64,000 nt of DNA from Acidimicrobiia bacterium (GTDB lineage: Bacteria; Actinomycetota; Acidimicrobiia; Spongiisociales; UBA5794). Location of the stretch: assembly GCA_003235475.1 (NCBI GenBank), contig QJWC01000087.1, positions 1-64,000 of the forward strand, in the 5' to 3' direction. The notes below the pieces were generated by a model. That model did not search any database. It was not told where the DNA came from and was given only the letters and a program-made list of their open reading frames with translations. The translations under genes and the position numbers were made by a program. Of the stretch, positions 45,051 to 53,069 are shown piece after piece (the first letter of the stretch is position 1; every line of letters begins with the position of its first letter).

Positions 45051-45487
45051 CCCACGACGACCTCTTCGCCCCGGCGCCAGCCGACACCACCGACTTCGCA
45101 CACAACAGCGAACGGGAGTTCGCGAGGCTCCTCGATTTCTACGGGATCGAATGGGAGTACGAGCCGAAGGCGTTCGTGGTCGAGTGGGACGAGAACGGCG
45201 AGCCGGCCAAGCACTTCCGTCCTGACTTCTACCTCCCCGCCGAGGATGTGTTCATCGAGATCACCACGATGAGCCAGAAGCTCGTCACGAAGAAGAACCG
45301 GAAGGTCAAGCGGTTGCGAGAGCTCTATCCGGACGTCGAGTGCCGCGTGTTCTACCAGCGCGACTACCTGCACCTCCTCGTCAAGTATGGCCTCGAGGAA
45401 CCAGACGCCGAGATCGACACACCTGCGCCGACCCGGATACCCGGCCCACCCGACGTGACCGACCTGGGACTCGCTGCGGAAGCGTGA
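45047..45487 (+). CDS. PD-(D/E)XK nuclease-like protein of unknown role, CTG start
   Basis: From CTG at 45047 the product has 146 residues: an N-terminal helical part HNSEREFARLLDFYGIEWEYEP, then FRPDFYLPAEDVFIEITTM, which reads as the PD...(D/E)xT/K core of a restriction-endonuclease-like fold, and KNRKVKRLRELYPDV. The family is known to me only as an actinobacterial hypothetical protein. There is no canonical start in frame before GTG 45176, which would remove the first 43 residues including the SEREFARLL helix. The CTG overlaps the MerR stop as CTGA. gcvT follows 51 bases later. Confidence 0.75.
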   Translation: MTHDDLFAPAPADTTDFAHNSEREFARLLDFYGIEWEYEPKAFVVEWDENGEPAKHFRPDFYLPAEDVFIEITTMSQKLVTKKNRKVKRLRELYPDVECRVFYQRDYLHLLVKYGLEEPDAEIDTPAPTRIPGPPDVTDLGLAAEA

Positions 45488-45498
45488 GGCACCGGCGG

Positions 45499-45504
45499 TA
45501 GCAT
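45499..45504 (+). promoter_or_regulatory. Candidate -10 of gcvT
   Basis: TAGCAT about 34 bases before the gcvT GTG. No -35 or clear ribosome site is evident; weak. Confidence 0.3.
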
Positions 45505-45538
45505 CGCACCCGTCAAGCAGCGACACCGGGATAGCTCC

Positions 45539-46585
45539 GTGCCACAGTCTCCGATTCACGCCGTCCACGAGGCCGAAGGGGCTCGTTTCGTCGATTTCGG
45601 CGGTTGGACGATGCCCGTCCAATACTCCGGCGTGCTCGCCGAGCACGCGGCAGTGCGCGAGAACGTCGGGATCTTCGATGTCTCGCACCTCGGACGATTC
45701 GAGGTTGCGGGGCCCCACGCCACCGACGTCCTTCGACAGCAGCTCTGCAACGACATCACAAAGGTCGAGCCAGGCCGCGCCCAGTACACGATGGCGCTCA
45801 ACGAGCGGGGCGGGGTCGAGGACGACATCATTGTGTGGCGCCTCGAGAAGGACCGCTACTGGGTGATGCCCAACGGCACGAACTCGGACGAGATCGTTGC
45901 CCGCTTCCGGGCAGGCGTCGGCGCCGAAACGACCGTGGAGGACATCCGCGACTCCTCGGTTCTCTTCGCCGTGCAGGGGCCGAAGGCGGCAGACGTGCTC
46001 GAAACGGTCCTCGGAGTCGTTCCGGGAAGGTTCCGGATAATCGACGCCGAGTATCGCGACACGATGGTCATCGCAGCGGGCACGGGCTACACGGGGGAGC
46101 GAGGCGCCGAGATCTGGGCGCCGCTGTCTGTCGCTTCCGGCCTCTGGATGGATCTGAGGGCCGCCGGAGCAACCGCATGCGGGCTCGGCTCGAGAGACAC
46201 GCTGAGGCTCGAAATGGGATTCCCCCTGTGGGGACAGGACCTCGACGAGGACACGACGCCACTCGAGGCGGGTCTCGGGTGGGTCGTCGCGTGGGACCAC
46301 GACTTCGTCGGCAAGGATGCGTTGCTTGCCCAGAAGGGGAACCTCACGAAGGAACTCGTCGCCTTCACCACCGAGGGGCGCGCGATTCCGCGTCACGGCT
46401 ACGAGGTCACGACCTCGTCCGGTTCGGGCGTCGTCTCGTCGGGCAACTTCTCGCCGACCCTCGGACACGGCATCGGCATGGCATACGTCAGCCCACCCAT
46501 GGGCGACGAAGACACGCTCACCGTGACCATTCGCAAGGACCGGGTTCCCGGCACCCGCGTCACGCTCCCGTTCCTCGACCGGTAG
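45539..46585 (+). CDS. gcvT: Glycine cleavage system T protein (aminomethyltransferase)
   Basis: Moves the methylene group from lipoyl GcvH to tetrahydrofolate, releasing ammonia. The 348-residue protein shows AVHEAEGARFVDFGGWTMPVQY, GIFDVSHLGRFEV, the NDITKVEPGRAQYT stretch and ERGAEIWAP near the middle. Length is a little below the usual 360-370. The GTG at 45539 opens at a family-like position. Acts with the gcvH at 39676; P and L proteins are elsewhere. Confidence 0.9.
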   Translation: MPQSPIHAVHEAEGARFVDFGGWTMPVQYSGVLAEHAAVRENVGIFDVSHLGRFEVAGPHATDVLRQQLCNDITKVEPGRAQYTMALNERGGVEDDIIVWRLEKDRYWVMPNGTNSDEIVARFRAGVGAETTVEDIRDSSVLFAVQGPKAADVLETVLGVVPGRFRIIDAEYRDTMVIAAGTGYTGERGAEIWAPLSVASGLWMDLRAAGATACGLGSRDTLRLEMGFPLWGQDLDEDTTPLEAGLGWVVAWDHDFVGKDALLAQKGNLTKELVAFTTEGRAIPRHGYEVTTSSGSGVVSSGNFSPTLGHGIGMAYVSPPMGDEDTLTVTIRKDRVPGTRVTLPFLDR

Positions 46586-46591
46586 CACGCC

Positions 46592-47080
46592 ATGACGGTT
46601 GCCGTTTCACGACTGCACTGGGATGACGGCACGGTCCCGGCGTTCGACTTCGAGATTCCGCACATCCGCGGTGTCCCCGTCCGCGCCACGCTTCCCGACG
46701 ACGCAGAGGTGCATCGCTACGTCCCCAACAGGCTCGGCGTCGCCGAGGGCGGATCGGACTCTGACACGGTGCATCGCATCGAGGACCTCGATCCGGACGT
46801 CGCCAGGTTCCGGAGACTCCTTCGACGGTTGGCTCAGATCAACGGTGTGGCACCCATCGTGGATCCCGAGATGGCATGTGGGGTCGTCCTGACACACGGC
46901 GTTGCGGCTGATGCGTTGGCTGGCGTCAACACCATGTTTCCCGGGTCGGTCGCTCCGACCCCTGCCCGACTCGCCGAGTTCCCCGGTGGCGTCCAGATCG
47001 TGGCAAACCCCTCCGTGGCGTCCTCGTTCGACTCCTTCGCCGACAGCCTCGAGCAGTGCCTCAGAGGTGGCCCCGTATGA
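46592..47080 (+). CDS. Conserved-looking protein of unknown function between gcvT and ppgK
   Basis: A 162-residue protein starting [23 protein letters not shown]. It is soluble, acidic and mixed alpha/beta by appearance, with no motif I can name. It begins 6 bases after gcvT and overlaps ppgK by 4 bases, so it is read in the same message. It may be a small enzyme partner or a regulatory subunit, but nothing visible supports a specific role. A database search for a remote fold would be decisive. Confidence 0.7.
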   Translation: MTVAVSRLHWDDGTVPAFDFEIPHIRGVPVRATLPDDAEVHRYVPNRLGVAEGGSDSDTVHRIEDLDPDVARFRRLLRRLAQINGVAPIVDPEMACGVVLTHGVAADALAGVNTMFPGSVAPTPARLAEFPGGVQIVANPSVASSFDSFADSLEQCLRGGPV

Positions 47081-47820
47081 ACCGCGCGCTGGGCATCGAC
47101 ATCGGGGGCAGTGGCATCAAGGGCGCCATCGTCGACCTCACGACGGGCAAGCTGCTCACGGAGCGGCACCGCGTGCCGACCCCTGAGGATTCGCACCCGA
47201 CAGCCGTGATGGGCATCGTGACCGAGCTCGCGGCCTTCCACGGATGGGAAGGGCGCATTGGGGTCGCGGTTCCGGCCGTTGTCCTGGACGGGATCGTGCA
47301 GACCGCGGCGAACGTCTCAGACGCGTGGATCGGTTTCGATGTGCCCCAGGCCGCGAAGCACCTCGGCTTCGACGCTGTCGCTCTCAACGACGCCGACGCT
47401 GCAGGACTCGCTGAGGTGGCGTTCGGGGCCGCGAGGAAGCTCCAGGGCGTGGTACTGCTTCTGACGTTTGGCACGGGGATCGGATCGGCGCTCATCCACA
47501 ACGGCGTTCTCCTCCCGAACACCGAACTCGGCCACCTCGAATACAAGGGTGACGACATCGAGAAGTACGCTGCGGCGCGCCTCGTGAAACGCGATGGGCG
47601 CGATCTGGACTGGTGGGGGAGTCGGGTGAACGAAGTGCTTCAGTACGTTGAGATGCTCCTCACCCCTGACACGATCGTGTTCGGCGGCGGGATCTCCAAG
47701 CGATTCAAAGAGTTCTCGCACATGTTCGACACAAGGGCCCGCGTCGTGCCCGCAAAGCTGAGGAACAATGCGGGGATCGTTGGGGCCGCGCTCAGCGCCG
47801 CGACGAACGTAGGCTCTTGA
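47077..47820 (+). CDS. ppgK: Polyphosphate glucokinase
   Basis: Phosphorylates glucose with polyphosphate, and less well ATP, giving glucose 6-phosphate. The 247-residue ROK-type protein has [13 protein letters not shown] (phosphate loop), the catalytic Asp in [12 protein letters not shown], and [13 protein letters not shown], with [11 protein letters not shown] near the zinc-free C-half typical of PpgK. ATG at 47077 overlaps the preceding stop (ATGA); the GTG-like reading at 47056 adds no family residues. A PPK2 gene at 59523 also uses polyphosphate. Confidence 0.93.
   Translation: MNRALGIDIGGSGIKGAIVDLTTGKLLTERHRVPTPEDSHPTAVMGIVTELAAFHGWEGRIGVAVPAVVLDGIVQTAANVSDAWIGFDVPQAAKHLGFDAVALNDADAAGLAEVAFGAARKLQGVVLLLTFGTGIGSALIHNGVLLPNTELGHLEYKGDDIEKYAAARLVKRDGRDLDWWGSRVNEVLQYVEMLLTPDTIVFGGGISKRFKEFSHMFDTRARVVPAKLRNNAGIVGAALSAATNVGS
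47810..47815 (+). promoter_or_regulatory. -10 element of the hydrolase gene (leaderless type)
   Basis: TAGGCT, inside the ppgK 3' end, then 6 bases and ATG at 47822. Confidence 0.5.
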
Positions 47821-47821
47821 C

Positions 47822-48661
47822 ATGACTGAGACCACGAGCACCTTCGACACCCATGACGGCACGGAGATCTTCGTGCGCCAGTGGAAGACCGACACGCCAC
47901 GATACGAGGTCCTCATCGTCCACGGCCTCGCGGAGCATTCTGGGCGGTTCACCCATGTGGCGGCCTTCTTCAACCGTGCCGGCGCGAACGTCACAGCCTT
48001 CGACGTCCGGGGCCACGGCAAGAGCGGTGGCATCCGCACCCACACCTCGTCGTGGGAGCACCTTCACGCAGACATCGAGGAGGTCGCGAAGCGAACCGTC
48101 GACACGAGCGGGCTTCCCTGGGTGCTCTACGGCCACTCCTTCGGTGGACTCCAGTGTGCGGGGTACGTGATCGACCGGCACGAACCGCGTCCGAACGCTG
48201 CCGTGCTCTCGTCGCCCGTGATGCGGACAACGCGTCCGGTCGACAAGGCCCTCAAGGTCGTGGCGAACGTCCTCGGGCGGGTCGCCCCGACGCTCAGGAT
48301 CAATCCCGGGATCAAGGGCCATCAGCTCTCGACAGACCCTGCCGTGGGCGAGGCCTACTTCTCGGACGAGCTGGTGGAGGACAAGACGACGACTCGAAAG
48401 GGCCTCCTGGCGTTGAAGGAGATGGACAGGCTCACCTCACTTCACGAGACGATCGATATCCCGACCCTCGTGACGCACGGTGCCGATGACACCCTGATCT
48501 TCCCGAAGGCGTCGTCTGGTCTCGCAGCATCGCCTTCAGTCGAGCGCAAGCTGTTCCCCGGCTACCGGCACGAACCCCACAACGAACCCACCGAGAAGGC
48601 CGAGGCGTTCCTCGGTGACATCGCGGACTGGATCGACAGGAAGCTGTTCGGCGCCTCCTGA
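47822..48661 (+). CDS. Alpha/beta hydrolase, monoacylglycerol-lipase-like
   Basis: A 279-residue alpha/beta-hydrolase fold enzyme probably cleaving short glycerides or esters. The oxyanion motif is VHGLAEHSGRF, the nucleophile elbow GHSFGG with Ser106, the acid HGADDTLIF and the base near GYRHEPHNEP. This is the monoacylglycerol lipase/PldB type. ATG at 47822 has a -10 hexamer 6 bases upstream. It converges on the adenosine deaminase with 9 bases between stops. Confidence 0.88.
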   Translation: MTETTSTFDTHDGTEIFVRQWKTDTPRYEVLIVHGLAEHSGRFTHVAAFFNRAGANVTAFDVRGHGKSGGIRTHTSSWEHLHADIEEVAKRTVDTSGLPWVLYGHSFGGLQCAGYVIDRHEPRPNAAVLSSPVMRTTRPVDKALKVVANVLGRVAPTLRINPGIKGHQLSTDPAVGEAYFSDELVEDKTTTRKGLLALKEMDRLTSLHETIDIPTLVTHGADDTLIFPKASSGLAASPSVERKLFPGYRHEPHNEPTEKAEAFLGDIADWIDRKLFGAS

Positions 48662-48670
48662 CGACGGGTC

Positions 48671-49711
48671 CTAGATTCCGTACGCGGGTTCGATCACCTC
48701 TGCGATCAGCCGTCGCCGGACATCCCAGTCGCCAAATCCCGCCTCCACGGCCCGTACCGTGATCTTCCCGAGGTCCTCCGTGACGAGCCCGAAGTGATTC
48801 GCGGCGAGCTCGTACTCCGAACCGACGGTCACACCCGACATGAGCTTGTTGTCGGTGTTGATCGTGACATTGAACCCTGTGTCGTAGAGCGCCCGGAGCG
48901 GGTGCATGTCGAGCCCATCAACCGCCGACGTGTGGACGTTGGACGTGACCGAGATCTCCAGGGGGATGCGGTGGTCGCGGACCCGCCGCGCCATCGGCCC
49001 GAGGGCGGTGATCGAGGAGCCGTCGAAGTCCGTGTCTTCTGCAATGCGTACGCCGTGGCCGATCCGTTGGGCTCCGCACAACGCAAGCGCCCGCCACATC
49101 GAATGCACGCCGTCGCCCTCTCCGGCATGGAGGGTGATGCCGAGTCCCGCGTCGCGTGCCACTTTGATCGCGGCGAGGTGGTCGTCGGGAGGGAAGCCTG
49201 CCTCCGGCCCCGCGAGGTCGAAGGCGACGACGCCTTCGTCCTTGAACCGGACGGCAGCACGAGCGGTGTCCTCAGACCCGGGGAGATGGCGCAGGGCGAT
49301 CACGATGGCACCGATCACGATGCCGGATGCGTCGCTCGCACGGCGGAATCCGTCGAGGGCCGCCTCGATCACATCTTCACGCGTCAGGTCGCCCTGCGTC
49401 GAGAGTGTCGGATCGAATCGACTTTCTGCGTACACGACGCCGTCGGTCGAGTGGTCCATGGCCGACTCGTACGCAACGCGCGCCACGTTGTCCGCTGTCT
49501 GCATGACTGCGACCGTGTGATCGAACGCCTCCAGATACCTCTCGAGTGATCCCGAGCCTCCCTGGTTGAACCACGCACCGAGGTCTTCGACGCCGTTCGC
49601 CGGAAGTCGGTATCCGATGTCGTCTGCAAGTTCGAGGACCGTCTCGACGCGGAGACCGCCGTCGAGATGGTCATGCAGAACCGCCTTGGGAAGTGAGGAG
49701 ATGTCGGTCAC
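48671..49711 (-). CDS. add: Adenosine deaminase
   Basis: Deaminates adenosine and deoxyadenosine to inosine forms, feeding purine salvage. The 346-residue TIM-barrel protein has metal-site HDHLDG (His13, His15), LHAGEG, HGVRIAED and NTDNKLMSG; the TDN/K variant is the one usual for actinobacterial deaminases. The GTG start at 49711 is overlapped by the stop of the preceding PEBP gene (GTGA), and the long readings further upstream are shadows. It complements the hpt at 42295. Confidence 0.9.
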   Translation of the reverse strand: MTDISSLPKAVLHDHLDGGLRVETVLELADDIGYRLPANGVEDLGAWFNQGGSGSLERYLEAFDHTVAVMQTADNVARVAYESAMDHSTDGVVYAESRFDPTLSTQGDLTREDVIEAALDGFRRASDASGIVIGAIVIALRHLPGSEDTARAAVRFKDEGVVAFDLAGPEAGFPPDDHLAAIKVARDAGLGITLHAGEGDGVHSMWRALALCGAQRIGHGVRIAEDTDFDGSSITALGPMARRVRDHRIPLEISVTSNVHTSAVDGLDMHPLRALYDTGFNVTINTDNKLMSGVTVGSEYELAANHFGLVTEDLGKITVRAVEAGFGDWDVRRRLIAEVIEPAYGI

Positions 49712-50334
49712 GGGCAAATGCGGGGGTTGGTGGCGTACTTCACCGTGATCGACGCCTCGTCGAGCACGTGGCCCGCCATCGCGTCGGTCAGGTCGTCTCG
49801 GGTGAATCCTTCTCGCAGACCGAGGGTGTCCTGGTCGATGGCAAACACCGTGAAGATGTAGCGATGGGGTATGGAGTCGTTCCACGGAGGAGCCGCGCCG
49901 TCGTACCCGTGCCAGACGCCTCCGAGGTCGGGATCCCCTTCGAACCATGACGTGTAATCGTTCACGCCGTGTTTGCCAACGGGAGCGGCGTCGGCTGCCT
50001 TGCCACGTGCGGTGACGCCAGTCGAATGTGCTCCCTCCTCGATCTCGTGCGTGTCCGCAGGAATGTCGGCGAGGAGCCAGTGCGTGAAATCGACCCGCGG
50101 GAGCGTCTCCGGTACCTCGCGGTCCTGCTGGTTGACATCGTCTGGTGCGCTCGGGCAATCAACATCGATGACGGTGATCACGAACGACTTCGTCCCCTCC
50201 GGTTCATCGGACCAGCGAAGGTGGGGGTTCTGGTTGCCGCTGAACTCGACGGGCCCCGGATCAGCCAATCGGGCCAGGGCATGGGAAGCATCCTTCCACG
50301 CTCCGTCAGTGATCGAATCGCTTTGGAGCTGCAT
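49708..50334 (-). CDS. YbhB/YbcL-family PEBP-like protein
   Basis: A 208-residue phosphatidylethanolamine-binding-protein-like protein. Bacterial PEBPs have unknown substrates; eukaryotic relatives inhibit kinases. Visible elements include NPHLRWSDEPEGTKSFVITVIDVD with the CPS, DFTHWLLADIP, the GVNDYTSWFEGDPDLGG segment and YIFTVFAID. A clear ribosome site (GGAGGG) lies before the ATG at 50334; the longer reading up to 50616 is a shadow. It and adenosine deaminase are coupled by overlap. Confidence 0.85.
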   Translation of the reverse strand: MQLQSDSITDGAWKDASHALARLADPGPVEFSGNQNPHLRWSDEPEGTKSFVITVIDVDCPSAPDDVNQQDREVPETLPRVDFTHWLLADIPADTHEIEEGAHSTGVTARGKAADAAPVGKHGVNDYTSWFEGDPDLGGVWHGYDGAAPPWNDSIPHRYIFTVFAIDQDTLGLREGFTRDDLTDAMAGHVLDEASITVKYATNPRICP

Positions 50335-50374
50335 GGGCTCCCTCCTTCCGGTTTCTCCCTGCGACAATACTGTC

Positions 50375-51205
50375 GTGGACATCCGGCTCATCATTCTCGG
50401 CTCCGGCCAGGACGGCGGCTCGCCCCAGGTCGGCACGCGTGGGGGAGTGGGGCCTCCGAGAGCGGCCTCGAGCATCGCGCTGACAGGGGAAGACGCTCCC
50501 CGTGTCCTGTTCGACGCGTCGCCAGACCTGCGTATGCAGTACGCAGACCACCTGGCGCACCGGTACCCCGAGTCTCGTAGTCCTTTTGATGCCGTGTGCA
50601 TCACCCACGGCCACATGGGGCATTACGCCGGGCTCGTCCACTTCGGCAAGGAGGCGATGGCAAGCACTTCTGTGCCGCTCTATGCCGACCAAACGGTCCT
50701 CGCTCTCCTGAACGCGAACGAGCCGTGGAAATCCCTCTTCACCGCCGGCCACCTCAACGCGGTTGCCACGGACGCACCGCTGGAGCTCGGCGCCGTCTCT
50801 GTTTCGGCCATCCGAGTGCCACATCGCGACGAGTTCGGCGCGACCGTCGCGTTCTCGGTTGCCGTGAACAAGCGACCCTGGGCGCTCTACGTCCCCGACA
50901 TCGATGCGTGGGAGCCGTGGGACAGTGCAGGTGACGTCGTCGCGATGCACCGCGTGTGTCTCCTCGATGCGACCTTCGGAACGGAGGACGAGCTGCCGGA
51001 CCGCGAGCCATCGGAGATGCCGCATCCGCCGGTCACCGACACGATCGAGAGGTTCGCAGACCTCGCCGAGGGACGCACGGTCGTCCTCACCCACCTCAAC
51101 CATTCCAACCCGGTCGCGGATCCATCGAGTGAACTCCACCAGCGAGCGGTCAACGCCGGGTTCACCGTGGCACACGACGGTCTCGAGATCGCGTGGGCTC
51201 CATGA
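50375..51205 (+). CDS. MBL-fold protein with altered metal motif (PqqB-like)
   Basis: A 276-residue beta-lactamase-fold protein starting DIRLIILGSGQDGGSPQVGTR, similar in its opening to PqqB and related proteins. The first metal site, normally HxHxDH, reads THGHMGHYAG: the aspartate is Gly. Second-site residues (DATFGTED and LTHLNHSN) are present. Whether it still binds two zinc ions is therefore uncertain. GTG at 50375 has no clear Shine-Dalgarno; the reading from 49973 is over the divergent PEBP gene. It overlaps yqgE by 4 bases. Confidence 0.8.
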   Translation: MDIRLIILGSGQDGGSPQVGTRGGVGPPRAASSIALTGEDAPRVLFDASPDLRMQYADHLAHRYPESRSPFDAVCITHGHMGHYAGLVHFGKEAMASTSVPLYADQTVLALLNANEPWKSLFTAGHLNAVATDAPLELGAVSVSAIRVPHRDEFGATVAFSVAVNKRPWALYVPDIDAWEPWDSAGDVVAMHRVCLLDATFGTEDELPDREPSEMPHPPVTDTIERFADLAEGRTVVLTHLNHSNPVADPSSELHQRAVNAGFTVAHDGLEIAWAP

Positions 51206-51729
51206 ACCTCACGGGATCCTTTCTCGTTGCGACACCCCTCGTCGGTGGACCTCCGTTCGACCGAACCGTGATCGCGATGCTCGAACACGACGCAGACGGC
51301 GCGGTAGGCCTGATTCTCAATTCGCCAACGGACATCGACGCCGCACCACATGTTCCAGAGGTCGCTGACGTGCTCTTGGCTCCGTCCGTCGTCCATTTCG
51401 GCGGTCCGGTCTCGCCCGAGACGGCGGTCGTCGTGGGCCGTACGTCGTCGTTGGAGGGGACGGGCGCTGTGTTCGGAGCCATACGGGTCGTCGACCCGCA
51501 CGATCCGCCAGGCGATCTCACCGACGTGCGCGTGTTCGCCGGGTATGCAGGGTGGTCTCCTGGACAGCTCGACGCGGAAATCGAGGAAGGGGCGTGGTGG
51601 GTCATCCCTGCCCGAGCCGATGGATGGAGCGGCGAACGCGACGTCGCCTATTGGAAGGCGTGCGTGCTCGACGCGCCGGGGCAGATCCCGTTCCACGCCA
51701 CCTACAACGAGACGCCGTGGCTCAACTGA
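51202..51729 (+). CDS. yqgE: YqgE/AlgH (UPF0301) family protein
   Basis: A 175-residue protein of the UPF0301/AlgH family whose function is not established. It starts MNLTGSFLVATPLVGGPPFDRTVI, then GAVGLILNSPT and VHFGGPVSPE, with the tryptophan-rich end WSPGQLDAEIEEGAWW. ATG at 51202 overlaps the MBL gene stop (ATGA); GTG 51193 upstream is less likely. It is followed 40 bases later by rnhB. Confidence 0.9.
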   Translation: MNLTGSFLVATPLVGGPPFDRTVIAMLEHDADGAVGLILNSPTDIDAAPHVPEVADVLLAPSVVHFGGPVSPETAVVVGRTSSLEGTGAVFGAIRVVDPHDPPGDLTDVRVFAGYAGWSPGQLDAEIEEGAWWVIPARADGWSGERDVAYWKACVLDAPGQIPFHATYNETPWLN

Positions 51730-51757
51730 GGTGCGCCGGCGAGCCAGCGAGCGGAGG

Positions 51758-51763
51758 TAGGCT
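51758..51763 (+). promoter_or_regulatory. -10 element of rnhB (leaderless type)
   Basis: TAGGCT, 6 bases, then GTG at 51770. Confidence 0.5.
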
Positions 51764-51769
51764 CGCCCG

Positions 51770-52468
51770 GTGACCACCACTGTTCCAAAACTCAGGCCCT
51801 CCCTGAGATCCAAGGCTCCGGGTATCGCGTACGAGTCGATGCTGTGGGCCGACGGGAAGGACATCGTCGTCGGCATCGATGAGGTCGGGAGGGGGAGCTG
51901 GGCCGGTCCGTTGACCGTTGGAGCCGTGGTCATCCCCAAGGATCAGCGGATCTACAAAGTCAGGGATTCGAAGCAGCTGACGCCCGCCGAGCGCGAGGCG
52001 ATGTTCGATCGGATCACCAATTGGGCGTCGCACTGGGCCGTGGGACACGCCACACACACCGAATGCGACGAACTCGGCATGTCGGAGGCGCAGCGACTCG
52101 CGACGAACCGGGCGCTCGCTGCGCTCGGCACCGACTTCGATCACGCCCTGGTGGACGGGACGTGGGACTTCGTCGCGCGGGGCAACACGACCACGATCGT
52201 CAAGGGCGATCGGAAGTCCCTGAGCATCGCCGCGGCATCGATCATCGCAAAGGTCACCCGGGACCGCATCATGATCGAGCAGAGCGCGACATATCCGTGG
52301 TACGCCTTTGACTCGAACAAGGGCTATCCGGGACCCAGGCACACCTCTGCCCTTGCGCTTCTGGGGCCCTCGACCATCCATCGAAGGTCATGGGTGTTCA
52401 TGGAGTCACTGCCCTGGTCGGGGATCGAGGAGTGCCGGCCCTCACCCGCGACCTTGCCGCTGTTCTGA
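51770..52468 (+). CDS. rnhB: Ribonuclease HII
   Basis: Cleaves RNA in RNA-DNA hybrids and at single ribonucleotides in DNA. The 232-residue protein has the metal-site motif VGIDEVGRGSWAGP (two acids and the conserved Gly-Arg-Gly), DGTWDF and the SLSIAAASIIAKVTRDR helix. GTG at 51770 has a -10 element 6 bases upstream. Its stop is followed 7 bases later by the maf gene. The C-terminal 20 residues are unusually rich in Pro and Ser. Confidence 0.92.
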   Translation: MTTTVPKLRPSLRSKAPGIAYESMLWADGKDIVVGIDEVGRGSWAGPLTVGAVVIPKDQRIYKVRDSKQLTPAEREAMFDRITNWASHWAVGHATHTECDELGMSEAQRLATNRALAALGTDFDHALVDGTWDFVARGNTTTIVKGDRKSLSIAAASIIAKVTRDRIMIEQSATYPWYAFDSNKGYPGPRHTSALALLGPSTIHRRSWVFMESLPWSGIEECRPSPATLPLF

Positions 52469-52475
52469 GATCACC

Positions 52476-53069
52476 GTGACCGGACCTCGCTTGATCCTCG
52501 CCTCGTCGAGTCCTCGCCGCCAGCTGCTCCTTTCGGCGGCGGGCTACCAGTTCGATGTCGTCCACCCCAACGTCGGCGAGGAACGCGAACCGGGCGAATC
52601 GCCGGACGCGATGGTCCTGAGACTCGCGACCGACAAGGCAGCCGCCGCACGCGTCGACGCAGGCCCGCAGAGCGTTGTGCTTGGTGCGGACACCGTGGTG
52701 ACCGTGGACGGCGACGTCCTGGGGAAGCCGGGTTCGACCGAAGAGGCGGTCGCGATGCTGCTGCGTCTCGAAGGACGGGCGCATCAGGTGCTCACCGGAT
52801 GGGCGATCGATGCGCCGCATGGGGAGCGGTTCGGTGTCGTGGAGAGCATCGTCCGCTTCAACCCCCGGTCCGAGGCCGAGCTGAGGGACTTCGTCGAGAG
52901 AACCGATCCTCTCGACAAGGCGGGTGCGTACGCGATTCAAGCGGACGACGGTTGGCTGATCGCGTCGGTTTCTGGTTCGCGATCGAACGTCATGGGCCTT
53001 CCCATGCGGGAAGTTGCCGAGGCGTTGGCGGAAGTCGGTGTCGCGCGCTCAGCCCCGGACGGCGTGTGA
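52476..53069 (+). CDS. maf: Maf-family nucleotide pyrophosphatase
   Basis: Hydrolyses dTTP, UTP or modified nucleotides to monophosphates, a house-cleaning enzyme; may also affect division. The 197-residue protein starts RLILASSSPRRQLLLSAAG and has LGADTVVTVDGDVLGKP and DKAGAYAIQ. The last two decide dTTP/UTP versus m7GTP specificity and are of the YhdE type. GTG at 52476 follows rnhB with weak ribosome site GAGATC. Its 3' end overlaps the convergent ALDH gene by 21 bases. Confidence 0.9.
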   Translation: MTGPRLILASSSPRRQLLLSAAGYQFDVVHPNVGEEREPGESPDAMVLRLATDKAAAARVDAGPQSVVLGADTVVTVDGDVLGKPGSTEEAVAMLLRLEGRAHQVLTGWAIDAPHGERFGVVESIVRFNPRSEAELRDFVERTDPLDKAGAYAIQADDGWLIASVSGSRSNVMGLPMREVAEALAEVGVARSAPDGV

